Origin: Ulva prolifera
Taxonomy: Eukaryota; Chlorophyta; Ulvophyceae; Ulvales; Ulvaceae
DNA length: 64,000 nt
Direction: 5' to 3'
Assembly: GCA_023078555.1 (NCBI GenBank)
Contig: CM041204.1
Coordinates: 964,923 to 1,028,922, forward strand
Of the stretch, positions 36,666 through 48,491 are shown in pieces (position 1 is the stretch's first letter; each line of letters opens with the position of its first letter). The notes beneath the pieces were generated by a model. It saw only the letters and a list, made by a program, of their open reading frames with translations, searched no databases and was not told where the DNA came from. The position numbers and the translations under genes were made by a program.

Positions 36666-37277
36666 CTAGTTTTGTTCGAATGGTGCAACATGCGCCTTGA
36701 TTGGCCGCGCCAAAACCGCACCCGCAAGCGACTGCTTGGAGCAATACTCCCTCGCAACTTTCACATTGTACATGTGATTCACCACACAATGTATCAACGC
36801 CATCAGCTCGACCCCAGAAACTACAGCGATAGCACGAAGAGCATCGGAGTGGCTGTTGCAGTCCGAATGACTAGGCTTCAAAAAGTACCATGTTGCATGG
36901 ACATCGTTTGCAAAATTGCCAGGGAAGACTGCGAGGACGTTGTACGCGGCGGCAGAGTCAAAGTGGAACCATGTCCCCAATCGGCACGGTGCTACCCGTG
37001 GCACACTGATTTGCAGGAGTGACAAGCACGAGCCCGAGCTGGTGATCGTCGTAGGTGACGTTGCCCATGACCTTCCCCACCTTGCGTTCCTTTGCTCATG
37101 GACGATGGCCGCGCTCATGTCGCGAGTCGCGGAGTCCCCCACTCCCTCGCTCTCGTCCGCCCCCACATAACCGCCGCCGCCTGACGCTTGTTTCGGGTGA
37201 TTTAGTTGGAAAGAATAATATTTTATCTTGCTTTGGAAATTCTTGCACGCTGCCGCCCGCAACTTCGACTCACCCAC
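36666..37277 (-). CDS. Open frame of about 200 codons, unrecognised
   Basis: An uninterrupted minus-strand frame downstream of the lysine-repeat open frame at 38269-37580. The second half looks protein-like (W-F-H-F-D-S-A-A-A-Y-N-V-L-A-V-F-P-G). It might be a later exon of the same gene. No domain is recognised and the start is not defined. Confidence 0.25.
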   Translation of the reverse strand: MGESKLRAAACKNFQSKIKYYSFQLNHPKQASGGGGYVGADESEGVGDSATRDMSAAIVHEQRNARWGRSWATSPTTITSSGSCLSLLQISVPRVAPCRLGTWFHFDSAAAYNVLAVFPGNFANDVHATWYFLKPSHSDCNSHSDALRAIAVVSGVELMALIHCVVNHMYNVKVAREYCSKQSLAGAVLARPIKAHVAPFEQN

Positions 37278-37579
37278 TCGTTACTCCTTGCGAAAGTGCT
37301 TCAAGTGGTAGCTGTGCTCCAAGTCGATATTGACGGTGCGGATGGGCCGATCGTCGTCCGGAAGGCACATGACTCACCTAAAACCTCGTTCGAATTGATG
37401 AAACCCGGGTGTGGAAACACCGCCATGGCTTTGCGCACCCCACCGCGAAGCCATTGTATGCCGTGCTCCGCCCCTTGATGCATCACCGAGCAACCGCATC
37501 CCGTGCACTTCATGCATTGCAATGCCACAATCGCAACAAAGTGAATTCATGCCAACGTCCGTACCCCACCACACGATGT

Positions 37580-38269
37580 TCAAGGAACCACCACACTCTC
37601 GGCAATTGCCGAATCGTCACTCCGTGCAGCCGCCACGTCAAGTAGCACGCGCTGCTGTACAGCTTGTTCAGTTCCGAGGAATGTCTTCACAAGCCTGAGC
37701 GCATGGTGGACCCGCCACTGGAACATTCGACTGACATGCGTAGCAAAGAACCTGAACATGGCTAGGAGCCAGACGAGGTTGCGGAGCTTCCGATTGAGAT
37801 TATTAGCCTTCCTCTGCCACGAGGCGTTGACGGGCTCAACCCCCGCGTCATCCGGCCTGGCAATTTTCTGTCGGGCCTCATCAAGAAGAGCTTGCTTCTT
37901 GTCTGATTGCAGTTTGCTGGCAATGTCGGCCACATCGGAAGCGCTCACCACGAGCGTGAGTTCCGCACAAGATGTGAAGTCGCTCTGAAATCTGGCTTCT
38001 AACCGCTTGCAGAGCGTCCAAGCGATCGAGTGGTTATCGAAGATCTCTAGCTTCTCTTCTTCGGTGTTCGAAAGGAGCCGTATGAAAGATAGCACTAGAG
38101 AGGCCGAAGACCATGCAATCTTTTTGACAACCTCGCTGACAACCTTTTTTGCAGCCTTTTTGGCAGCTTGTCCGGTAGCCTTCTTGGCAGCTTTTCCGGT
38201 AGCCTTTTTGGCAGCTGTTTCAGCAGGCGCTTTGGTATCAGGTTCGGCATCCTGTTTGGCAGCCTTCAT
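37580..38269 (-). CDS. Lysine/alanine-repeat protein, unknown function
   Basis: A minus-strand frame of about 230 codons from ATG 38269. The N-terminal 60 residues carry degenerate repeats of A-A-K-K-A-T-G-K/Q, similar in style to histone H1-like or other basic nuclear tails (seen in sequence; function not implied). The rest is a mixed region with helical-looking segments (L-Q-S-D-K-K-Q-A-L-L-D-E-A-R-Q-K-I). The frame is continuous upstream into sequence next to the gypsy fragment at 38451, so the original N-terminus may lie there. No known family is recognised. The basic repeats could reflect expansion of GCC/AAA-rich codons. Confidence 0.35.
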   Translation of the reverse strand: MKAAKQDAEPDTKAPAETAAKKATGKAAKKATGQAAKKAAKKVVSEVVKKIAWSSASLVLSFIRLLSNTEEEKLEIFDNHSIAWTLCKRLEARFQSDFTSCAELTLVVSASDVADIASKLQSDKKQALLDEARQKIARPDDAGVEPVNASWQRKANNLNRKLRNLVWLLAMFRFFATHVSRMFQWRVHHALRLVKTFLGTEQAVQQRVLLDVAAARSDDSAIAESVVVP

Positions 38270-38450
38270 CTCATCATTTGCGTGAGCCTTGATCTGATGT
38301 AGTATTTTGATGGTTTCATATTTTTTTGTCACCCTCCAATAATTAATACCTGCACAATGACCACGGAATTTAGACTGAGGGTGGCACACATGGAGCTTGA
38401 GCCAGCTACCCCAGTACACAGTTTTGAGGGTGACCGATTCACTATTCTGC

Positions 38451-39910
38451 CTACCCATGCAATGATGTGCAGAGTTGCTTCATGGTATTGCATACGATAG
38501 CTCCATAGGCATAATCACTGGCATCTATGTATACGTGGAAGGGCTGGTTGAGATTGGGATGGCGCAGGCCTGTGGCATTGATCAGATTCAGTTTGATGTC
38601 ATCGAATGCTCGAGTGCATTGTTCAGACCATGCGCGCTTGCCTTTGGCTTTCATGCGCTCAAGCAAGGGGCAGCAAGGGTGGGAAATTTCGGGATGAATC
38701 TGCGAAAAAAGGCAGCGAGACCCAAGAATGATCGGATGGTATTGGTTGATGACTTTGAATCAGCCTCAGGCCATTGTTGCAACACTGAAACTTGTGTGGG
38801 TGTGGCTTCACGGTATAGGTTGTAACAATATGCCTCAAGTATTTGACTTCTTGTATGGAAAATTGGCATTTGACAGGATTGCAGAAAAAATTGTGTTCAT
38901 GCAGCCTAGTCAACACACGATCAAGATTGATGGCATGCTCCGCAGCAGTTCTGGAAAACTTTGAGGTGCACTCGAGGAACATGAGGCAGCATCTTGTCAA
39001 ACAAGCTCCATGCAAAATCTTGCAGGCAAGGCCATTTTGCTAGGCAAGTCCACATAATCGAGAAATATCAATTGGTAATATATGCTAACATGATGCACCA
39101 AGTCATTGAAGCTGGAGGCTTTTCCTGCACGGTATTTGCTCCAGGCTCCCTCGATATGCATTCTAAATTGCCCGTTGGTAAAGGAAAAGCCATGTATGGC
39201 ATCCAATCATTCACGAATAGTGCACTCATGAGGCATGGATTTTTCTGTGGCAACTTGGTAGTGCATGGGCTCACGAGTGAACCCCTAGGACAAATACTCG
39301 ATCACATGGGCCTCATTTAGTTTCAAGCATGACGCGGTTGTTCAAAACTTTGCACAAGTAGTGATGTCACTTTTGCATAGCGGATGCATCGCCACGAAGC
39401 GCATCATACAAATGAACATTTATGGATGCAAAGAAATAATCAGCAGACCTAAACCAGGTTGCACTCGAGTCGTCTGCGAAGTTTGGGGTGTACATTGGCA
39501 GGCTGGACACGTGAGGGAGGGATGACAGTACCAGGGATGACAATTCCAGGACCACAGTGGCTGCTCGCAGTTGCTCACGCAAATGGTCACCCGTTAGATG
39601 GGATCTTCGTCGAAGAGCTTCAAACGGAGGGGGGCGCCTGGTCGGTGGTGCTTGGAACGAGCATCTGGAGCAATGTGCGGGCAGCGTGGCCGTACGACTA
39701 CAACAGCTTGACAGACAAACGCCTGGTTGCTTCGAAGAAAGCCTTCGTAATCATCAGGAGGAGGGATATGGCGATGCGGCTTGTTTTGCTCGCTGCTAAT
39801 TGCAAAGTGTCGAAGTCTGACAGTTGGATGAGGCCGGGAGGTACGCCATCGTCATCTGGAGGCTGGTCGACAAACGCATAAAATTGATTATACTCGCTAG
39901 GATCGGCCAT
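38451..39910 (-). pseudogene. Degenerate Ty3/gypsy retroelement fragment
   Basis: A minus-strand remnant. From 39910 to 39370 there is a gag-like piece (Y-T-P-N-F-A-D-D-S-S-A-T-W). From about 39200 there is a damaged RT segment. From 39015 to 38740 lies the RT palm/thumb pattern F-S-R-T-A-A-E-H then L-D-R-V-L-T-R-L-H-E-H-N and V-K-Y-L-R-H-I-V. At 38666-38451 is the start of RNase H (A-F-D-D-I-K-L-N-L then Y-I-D-A-S-D-Y-A-Y-G-A). Frames change several times, the protease is missing, and only a few hundred bases separate gag from RT, so most of the body is deleted. No LTRs were found. Confidence 0.7.
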
Positions 39911-41981
39911 GGCAGAGAAGTCTCACCGATACCTGCTGACTGGTCGGGTAGCACAGGGAGCTGGGCACCTTAGCAAGCGTACAGAAACGACATGAGAGAA
40001 AGACAGGGGTAACAATGCAGTTTACTGTGGAATGACGGGAACATAAGCGCCCCAATCGACCAAAGGTAATCGTGCCAACCACAGCAAAACACTTGGAATG
40101 TATGTGCCTAGGCCCATCCCTGCTTTGTGATGTCCTCGCTATTGACAGCTCTGTGGAACCGTGAATCGTGCTGCTCGTTGATCTCTGTACGGATCAGCGT
40201 GCAACATCCCGTGAGACCTGGCCATCTTCTGCGGGCATTGGGCTTTGGCATGTATCATCCGTTGTCAATCCAATACCGCAGGGTGGTTCTGCATGGAGAC
40301 GCAGCCGTAGACAAGTTGGCATGGTCATTGACGCTGCACCCTTGGTGTGCGCAAGAGCCGTCCAGGGGTATGTATGCGTCGCATGCATGATGGTGCACGT
40401 ACTGCGTGGACACTTCGCTCCGCCAAAAGGCTGTGGCATAAGGTGGTATGACACATGGGATTGGTATGTGAGATTGTACATGCTGAGGAATGATGGTGGT
40501 ACTTTATGGGCATGTGGAATTATGCACATGTAGCTGTATGCATGCAGCTCATGGGCACAGCTTTGACGTTGTACAGGCTTGCACTCTGAGGTATTTTTTT
40601 GTATACTTTTGCCTGGGTCATGTTAGGCGGCTAGTGCATGCAGCGGATATATTGTATACTAAAATTATATTAAGCTCTGTAGGGTGCCAATATTTCAGAT
40701 CTGATCCGGTTGGCCTAGCCTCGTGTCCGGATTACGTGGTGTGGTCCAAGGTGCAATGCGTCAATAGCACGGACTGGGGGTATCCGGACCCACTTAGCTA
40801 TCACGATACGTTCGAATACCTGTTGTAATGAACTCATGCTGCTCGTGTGTGACTGTAATGTGACTGTGGGGCTCCAAGAAGCCTAGTGCTTCAATTAGTG
40901 ATCTGAATACTCGGACCGCAAGAGTCTCCGTCGCGATAAACAGACAAGAGGTTCCCTTGAAACGAACATAGTCATTTTCCTGCAACTTGTGGGCTTGTAG
41001 TCCTCCATCTGTGCATGCTCCGGCTATGCCGGGAGGAACGCGTGTATGCACCCACCATCCGAGCTGCAACGAGATGGACTCCTTCGCGGGCATCCGCCGT
41101 TCCAAAACATCCACACACATGATCAGTCACCGTATGTGTGCTTGTATCGGCGCGTTCACCTATATATCACTTCTCACACACTCACATCAACAGTGCCATC
41201 GCGGTGTAAGCCGCCAGCTACCTTGATTGGCGACATATTGATCGTGTACTAGTATGTACATGTAAACACGTTATTCCCCGTATGTCAGCGTCTCGGGATT
41301 GAGCGTCGCGCTTTTTGGGCCGTACTGCGCACCACACAATGCACACCCAATTAAATTGCATACACCGCTGAATTTGCGCACGCAGTGACTGCGCCCTTGC
41401 AAGGCCTTGTAGGCGCGGGCCTTGTCAAATGGTGCGCTATTCTGGTGAGCAACAATGTCAATGTGCCGAAGTGATCCTTTCAGTGCATACAATAGATCAA
41501 TGCTGTTTGTACTTGATATTGTTACGGTAATGATATTTTTTACACCATCGTGTTGAGATGAGAGGTAGAGCGAGTAGAGATATTGACAAAAGGGTAGTTA
41601 CTGAGATATCATCGATCGATGTAAGGCAGCGAACCAGCCACTACCGTTGGGCTAGTCCGCTGTATGTCGAGGACATGCATGGCCAGTCTCTATGACCACA
41701 CTATATTCCTGACACTCCCCCTGTGACGGACATGCCATGGTCTAACCTTACCGCAAGTACAGCTATATTAAATTCATTCGACGGGATAAAACCGAGCTAC
41801 TCTCGGGAAAACCCGCAACGCAAGTCTTGCTTGCGCCGGCTGCTCTGCCACTCCAGAACCAACCTCCCCGACCTACACCAGTGGTGTGAGGATTTTACGG
41901 GTAATTCACTCAGACAGCATAATGCTGGGCTCACCGAAGGCATAATCGGCGACGGTCTTCTTGAAGCTTGGGAGCGAGCGG
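39911..41981. other. No confident gene; one coding-like frame at 41120-40794
   Basis: Mostly stop-rich sequence. The minus-strand frame 41120-40794 reads protein-like (L-Q-L-G-W-W-V-H-T-R-V-P-P-G-I-A-G and later R-V-F-R-S-L-I-E-A-L-G-F-L) but has no recognisable family. The part from about 41500 to 41981 lies just downstream of copia RNase H, where a 3' LTR is expected. Without its partner LTR I cannot delimit it. Confidence 0.35.
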
Positions 41982-43487
41982 TTAGGTGAAGCAGTCCGCC
42001 AACTGCTCATGTGTGGTCACCAGATGCACGTGGAAAATCCCTGCAGCCACGCGCTCACGCACATCATGATAGTGAATCTCGATGTATTTTATCTTCGAGG
42101 ACACCACAGGGTTAACTAGAACCTTGGTCGTCGCAATTAATGTTGTCACAGAGGAGTGGGAAATGCCTGGTGATGGCACGCATGTCCACCTCGAGGAGTT
42201 TAAGCAGGCTGATGACATCGTCTATAGCGGTCGATGCAGAGATGTACTCTGCCGCCATTGTCGATTTCGCGACGCAGGAATGCTTCTTGGTGCCCCAAAT
42301 GACGGGAGCACCGCAAACGGTGGCGACAAAACCGCGGACGCTGCGGCGATCGACCGGGCAGGCTGCCTAGTCGGAATCGGTGTAGAGCACTAGGGGGATT
42401 TGGCCGGAGGCTGGAGAAGGCAACCCTGCAGGCCGGAAGGTGCGCGAGCCACCGAACAAAGACCCGCAGTCCCCTTAAGGTAACAGAGGCACTTCTGCGC
42501 CAGCTTGAGAAGCGCCCGCGAGGGCGCGTACATGTGGCGTGCGAGCATGGTCACGGCATAGGTGATATCAGGACGTGTCACCTGGGCAATGTAGAGCAGG
42601 GTACCCACCATGCTTCGATACTCAGATGCAAAAAGGTCAGCAAGAGGAGGCGCATCTGTCAGAAGATGGGCCCCCGGTGGGAGGGGGCACTTGCTTGGAG
42701 CACTGCCAGAAGGGTTGAAGCGCTCTACTGCCTCCTCAACCATCTTCTCTTGAAAGAAAGAGATGGTCCCAAGCACCGGGCACTGCTCGATGCACATGCC
42801 CAGGCCGCTTCGGGCCAGACCGCTGTCTGTTCCCGGGAACTTGCCGAGAATGGTGCTCACGTGATGCTGGCCGCGCTCGTCAGTAGCGATGACGAAGCCG
42901 TCGTCCACGTGAGTGTAGGCGAGCTCGCCCGGTGAGCCCGGCTCAAAGCCGTCGCGCGCGTAGATGGCCGGGTCGACCGCGGTGGGAGCCCACCCAAGGT
43001 CCTGAAGACCGGCGGAGAAAGCGCGGTACCACGTGTTGGCAGCCTAGCGTAACCCGTAGACAGACCGCATGAGCAGCCAGACGCGGCCGCTTCCGTCGTC
43101 AATGTCAGGCGGGGGAAGCATGTAGACTTGCTCTTGCATTTCGCCGTTGAGAAACGCTGTGGAGATGTTGAATGAGCGGACGGTGAAGCGGTGGTGCACG
43201 GCATACGCGAGCAGAGCACGCAGGTACGTCATGGGCACCGTGGGCGCCCACGTATCGAAGTCGATGCCCGGTCGCTGGGAGAAGCCCTTTGCAACCAGCC
43301 GAGCTTTGTAGCGGATGATGGCTCCCGCCACGTTTGTCTTGAGGGCGAAGACCCAACGGCTGCGAACAGGCTTGGCACCGGCAGGCACATGCACAAGTTT
43401 GAACACCCCTCGCTTGCTGAAGCTCTTGAGTTCCTCAGCCATCGCTTGGCTCCAGTCGGAGCGCTGGGGCTTGGCAAGGGTGGTCAT
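41982..43487 (-). pseudogene. Copia pol 3' part: reverse transcriptase and RNase H, broken
   Basis: RT begins W-S-Q-A-M-A-E-E-L-K-S-F (about 43450), then R-S-R-W-V-F-A-L-K and V-A-K-G-F-S-Q-R-P-G. The A-box Asp is replaced by Asn in F-N-I-S-T-A-F-L-N-G, and the catalytic box reads Y-T-H-V-D-D-G (near 42905). S-V-Y-G-L-R is followed by TAG at 43046-43044, where copia proteins normally have Gln-Ala. Then come S-M-V-G-T-L-L-Y-I-A-Q-V-T-R-P-D and the RNase H segment V-D-R-R-S-V-R-G, K-K-H-S-C-V-A, A-A-E-Y-I. A second TAG at 42369-42367 falls where an aromatic residue is usual. A frameshift near 42120 precedes K-I-K-Y-I-E-I-H-Y-H and E-Q-L-A-D-C-F-T. Clearly non-functional unless UAG is read through. 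Confidence 0.85.
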
Positions 43488-43652
43488 GTCTCCCGCTAAA
43501 CGGGAGTCTCCCGGGTACCCAGCCGACGCTAACTACACAACATGACGGCCCGGCCCGGCAGGCCCCGGCAGTTGCTCTGGGCAGGTCTGGTCGCGCCAAC
43601 ACGAACTGTACAGCTGCTGCCTCTAGGGCGTCCCAAACACATAAGTGTCATG
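43488..43652 (+). repeat. KDZ element terminal inverted repeat, left
   Basis: Starts GTCTCCCGCTAAACGGGAGT and matches the reverse complement of about 52712-52876 with only a few substitutions over the first 137 bases. It then becomes less regular up to about 43652. It contains an internal GTCTCCCG repeat and a GC-rich GGCCCGGCCCGGCAGGCC stretch. Confidence 0.9.
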
Positions 43653-44039
43653 TTTGCAAGTATCTTGCAGCTCGACAGTGTTCCAGCAGCTCGTTACATG
43701 TACAAAATTTTGATCGTCCTTACAGACGTGTACACAGAGATTCCGACGCCAAGCGCAGCTACGATAGCGTTACCCCCAAATAAGGTATCACTCGAATCCT
43801 AATGAGTGTAGACGACTTCGCGAGCCCACATTGCAGCGGTGATGATGTAGACGACAATACTGTGGGCGAGGGCCTCGACGGGATGCTTTCTGGTGTGCTA
43901 GTCGTGTTGCTGTTTTAAACACCAACGAGTCTTGTATAAGTGGGCATTGCATTAGATTGAATTGAGTCATGCGCGATGGATGATCATGTCTCATTGTGCA
44001 TCACGTCTGTGGCTGATCATTGCGTTCCTGGTTTGCAGC

Positions 44040-47000
44040 TGCGCGCAAGGCGACGCAAGCTGCGGCCACAGAATACATTTTAAAGCAGGCAGTTGGGAAA
44101 CGCGAATTGGTGTGTGTCAGCCATAAGTATGGCGCAGAGAAAGGGTTCCAGGCTGTGGCCCCCTAGGTGAATGAAGAGGAGATGGACCTGCTGAAATGCC
44201 GCATCAGCAAAGCCAATCAGGAAACAAGTGATTTCATATGGGCCATCACCACGGCAGTACAAAGCGTGTTTTCACATGTAAATGAATTTGAGGGTGACGT
44301 GGAGCTCAAGACAGCGGCAGTGGAAGCCTTGGAAGTCTGGCTTGAATTCATCAGCCAATTTGATGTGAGCTGCTGCATCCACTGTGTCACTTGATATGCC
44401 TCGATTCATCTTGGCTGCAACAATGTTCTGCTGTGTAGATGTCAACGGTGTACACAGTAACACGCATTACCTCATTGGCGGTGTCGTCTTCTTTGATGTA
44501 GCCTTTGCATGCAGAAATGTGGGCGGCGGCAAGCACAGCAAACACGGAATCGTCACGGACAATTAAGGGGGGGTGATGCCGCAGTCAAAAGGCTCATCCT
44601 AGCCTTGGCAAACCGATTCATCGTGCATCAGCACTAACTCAGTGGTCGACTCTCTAATCCTCGTGATCTGCAGTGGGCCTTAGTGTTCCACAGTGACGCC
44701 ATTGATGGTGGCCAATTCATACATCATGCATCATCTGCAATGCTACATGTGCGTCTTCACCTCCAAAACTGCATGTGGCCACAATGTGTTCGGACTGCAT
44801 GCAAGCATGGCCGTGCTATCAATGATGTCACTCACCTGCAGGACCTGTTCGGGCCAGACTGGTTGAATGTACAAGCCATGGTCCCGGCGTGCATTGAGAG
44901 AAATTTGCACCGCCTGAAGGTGGATTCAATGCGTACCAGCGCTCCGGAGTTCCCTGAGATACCCTGGAGCTGCCAGGTCGCCATCTTAGGTGCCATGCAC
45001 CAATCTATTGTGAAAACATCAAACTTCCGAGACAGTCCGATTTGCAGACGGATTTGATGGTCTGGAGCTTCTGGGCGAATGCAGCTATTGGCCCAAAGCT
45101 GAATCGCCGTCCCCAGCCCCGGAAGTTCAAGATTGTGAGCAATCATTGCAAGAGGAATCAGAAGATGCTTGGGGCCATGGTGCAACCCCTTCGACTGTCG
45201 CCAAATCTGCCTCTACAAGCCTACGCACAAAGCATACCAGTGGTGAGTGTACAAATGCTCTTAATCTGCATGCAAACTACAATTCATGTGGTATGGTCAG
45301 CTGTCTTTTTGGGATAGGCCGGTTTGATTACCGTGGAGATCCGCCTGTCCCGCGTAACGGCTTGAATGAGTTGTGTAAGGGACGCAGACCTTACATTTTT
45401 GACTGCATGCGGAAGCAGAGCGTCAACTATGAGGATGTGTTACGTAAAGTAAGGGCCAAACTCTGCCCGAAAGCGGTTGCATTTCTGCAGCACATGCAGA
45501 CTATCTCCGCACCATCTTTACCCAAAGAAGATGGGCCTTTGCTTCGTGATATGGTTGTGATTGGCCTACAGAATCCCATCGAGGAGCCAGAGCCAGAGGT
45601 TGCATCAGGCATGACCTATGTTCCCATAGGTCACACTCTGCATTTGAATCTTGCATGTGTGTTGTGAATTGCATCGTATTAGATACTGATCACATCCCAC
45701 ATGAAGATGACGCTGCAACATATGACGTCACACAACTGCTCTGGGACAGCATCGTGATCCACACACTACAAAGCACCAGTGGCGAAGACTTCCACTCGCT
45801 CGGCAAGGGGCGACTCACCGGTTCGGAAGTAAGTGCAATGCACAGTCAATTGACATTTGGTGACACGACTAAGTTTGGCAAAACATCGACCAAGCATGCA
45901 TTGGACCTCTACAAGCCCAAGCACGGTGAAGTGCGGAGGTCTCAGGGATATGCCTCACACGAGGGGCATGAAAGCGCCGACCTGGATATCGCCACTGAAG
46001 TGATGAGCGTCGGTGCAGAGAAAAGGTGTGGAACCTATGCTCACCGCTTATGAAAGTACACATAACCTGTGGCGATGTATGCTCAGCAACTGCTTTTCCC
46101 TCATGTTCAGCATTACAATATGGGCATCTTGTGTGTCCAGCTTGTTGATCCAAAATCTGGTAAGGAAGCCAAGATGAAAGGGCTATGATCCCACACAAGG
46201 ATTTCTGTTTTGATCAATAGACAACCCGGACTCGTTACTAATTCCAGCCATCCTAGGGGACCCGGACAGCACACTGAGACCATTAGCTCTGAGGGCAGCC
46301 GCTGAGCTAAAAAGCAAGGCTGGGAAGAGTTTCCAAGACAGCAAAGTGGAGTGATACAACTATGTATGTGTGTGTTCCATCACGCCTGCAATACCGCATA
46401 CTACAAACATCTGCAACCCCGCATGGCAAACGTGATCATGCAGTGACAGCCGCAGGTCTTGGAACGTGCAGTCGCACCTAAGACACCATCATATCCCAAC
46501 AACCCAAAAAAGCAGGCTGTCATTGGGAAAGCATTACAGGACGTAGCACATGGGCGGCTAGATTTGACACAGATAGCAAGAGATATAGGCAAGCCCCGTG
46601 TGTTGAGCGGTATGTGCAACCCATCATCTGGATCGTTTGCATGTGATGAAAGTATGCAGTCCTCACGCAGGCAAGAATGTTTATTGTCAACATGCACCTG
46701 CAGAAGCCAGGTACAACGCATTTGATGCACGCGAGGCGACCGAACACATGTTGAATTTATTAACGTATGGTGTGTTTGATTCGTGCAACTTGAAGGAGTT
46801 ATTTGATGACCCAATCAAATTGACTGCGTCGAAGGATTTTGCCAAGGCAGTGTCCGCAAGCCAGTGCGTTACGTTGCAGACCGACATTTGATGCCAATCT
46901 GAAAGTTACAAGTAGGCTGCGACTCACAAGCTCTTCACGCTCAACCGGTGCAGGGCATTCGGGCTGATACATTGTGCTACACAGTGGATACCCGCGGTGT

Positions 47001-47950
47001 GGCAGCTGTTCTACTTGTTTTTTCATTGTTTGCAGCATGAACACTTTGACCCCAGACTAGCAGCATGGAAGTATGTCACAAGCCGGGATGCAGCCACAAT
47101 CGAATCAGATGATTCTGCTTCGCAACAAGCTTCGGATATGGCGCACAATTCTCCACCATACTCCTGGGTCCATGCTGCTCGGATGCAATTGAAAGCAATT
47201 GGCAATGAAAAGGCGCGTGCATTTTCGGAGGGATGCGACAAGTTTGCTCAGGCCTGGTGCGAATATTGATGAACTTGCTGCTATAATCACGGCAGTATGT
47301 ATACAATTTTCTCAATGAGCAATAAGCCTCACACTTGCATCGTTTGCAGGCACAGCAAGCCTGATCGCACCTTTGGATCTGAATTGACTGAACTGGAGGT
47401 GATTGAGGTTGGAAGCTTGCACATCCCATTTCAGCTTGCAGCACATATGAAACACCAACATGTGCCGTCAGTGTCAAAGTCTACCCCTGCTCAAAAACAA
47501 TGTCTTGCTACACCTGTCAGCCGCCCCAAGCCAACGTACAGGAAATATCATCAGATCCGGCTTGACTTTGCAGCGTCTGATGCGGACATGGAAGAGCGAC
47601 CATCAGCAAGTGGAGGTTCTGCAGCACAGGCAATGGATGCGGGCCATGGTGTTGGGGCATCTACATTGTCAAACAAGAAGCCCCTGAAGCAGTGGGGCAC
47701 ATGTCAAGGGCGAAGCGCTCAGCGACAAATGATTGAGGTGCCAATGGCACATCGCGAAGATGTACTCACGCCAAATGATGGTGATGGTAGCTGTGCTGGG
47801 GCTACTACACAGTCTATGCGGTGGGGTACAGTGCGGAAGCGCACTGCGGGTGAGCGATCCCCTCCGAAGGAAGTCACACATGCTGCCAAGAAAGCAAAGC
47901 AAGGTATCTACTGCATTACACTGTCTGCCTGCTGGGGGCCCCTTGGATGA
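44040..47950 (+). CDS. Second gene of the KDZ element, zinc-finger-like C-terminus
   Basis: Plus-strand multi-exon gene of unknown family; exons inferred from continuous frames and splice sites. The first exon runs to GAT/GTGAGC (44364) and contains an in-frame TAG at 44164-44166 (context V-A-P-stop-V-N-E-E-E) with coding-like sequence on both sides. A later exon begins after TTTGCAG at 45049 and includes R-F-D-Y-R-G-D-P-P-V-P-R and L-P-K-E-D-G-P-L-L-R-D-M. Another starts after TATTAG near 45681 (H-I-P-H-E-D-D-A-A). Further blocks lie at 46459-46620, 46700-46890 and 47040-47270. The last (47297-47905) has C-I-V-C followed by H-I-P-F-Q-L-A-A-H-M-K-H-Q-H, a possible zinc finger, then a basic tail. 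An element-encoded DNA-binding partner is a reasonable guess, no more. Confidence 0.5.
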
Positions 47951-48177
47951 GACGCCTGCACAGAAGAAAGACTAGATGTCCGAGCTTCAATCTTCATCGT
48001 ATGTAAGTAGTTTTCGCAGTTGGGTAGAAGCTCTTTGTAAGATCCACGATCTTAAGAAAGTATGCATCATCCATGATACCTTGGCCCAGATCGCACTGAG
48101 TGTATGGCAACAGAGTGATTGGCAACACACACATAAGTGACCATGCCTATCAAGCGTTAGCTAAGGACTCTCGATTC

Positions 48178-48437
48178 CGTAGTAATGACTGCAACATGGT
48201 GGTCTGTGTCGCTGCTGGTACGCCAGACACCTCCTCTGTGGACATGAGACATGCAATCTCAGGTCATCACAGACACATTCGTTGCGTGTTTGTTCTCAAA
48301 TTTGGACAGCATCTTGAAGACACATCTGATAATCTGCTGACGAAGTTATATCAGTCAAATCGTAGTAATGCCTGCAACATGGTGGTCTGTGTCGCTGCTG
48401 GCACGCCAGACACCTCCTCTGTGGACATGAAACAGCC
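48178..48437 (+). repeat. Direct repeat of about 70 bp, 183 bp apart
   Basis: CGTAGTAATG followed by TGCAACATGGTGGTCTGTGT starts at 48178 and again at 48361, each continuing for about 70 bases through CAGACACCTCCTCTGTGGAC with two or three differences. The repeat lies between the convergent 3' ends of the two KDZ genes. It could serve as a 3' processing or termination region, which is inference only. Confidence 0.85.
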
Positions 48438-48491
48438 AATCTTTTACAGCTTGCTTGCATTGACAATTCAAATGGATATGAGGCATCATCA

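Noticed and set aside
42367..42369. TAG in RNase H as support for UAG = Gln
   Set aside because: The position is usually Trp, Tyr or Phe in copia RNase H (D-x-D-W/Y/F), so a TGG to TAG mutation is the simpler explanation; excluded from the list of glutamine-site stops.
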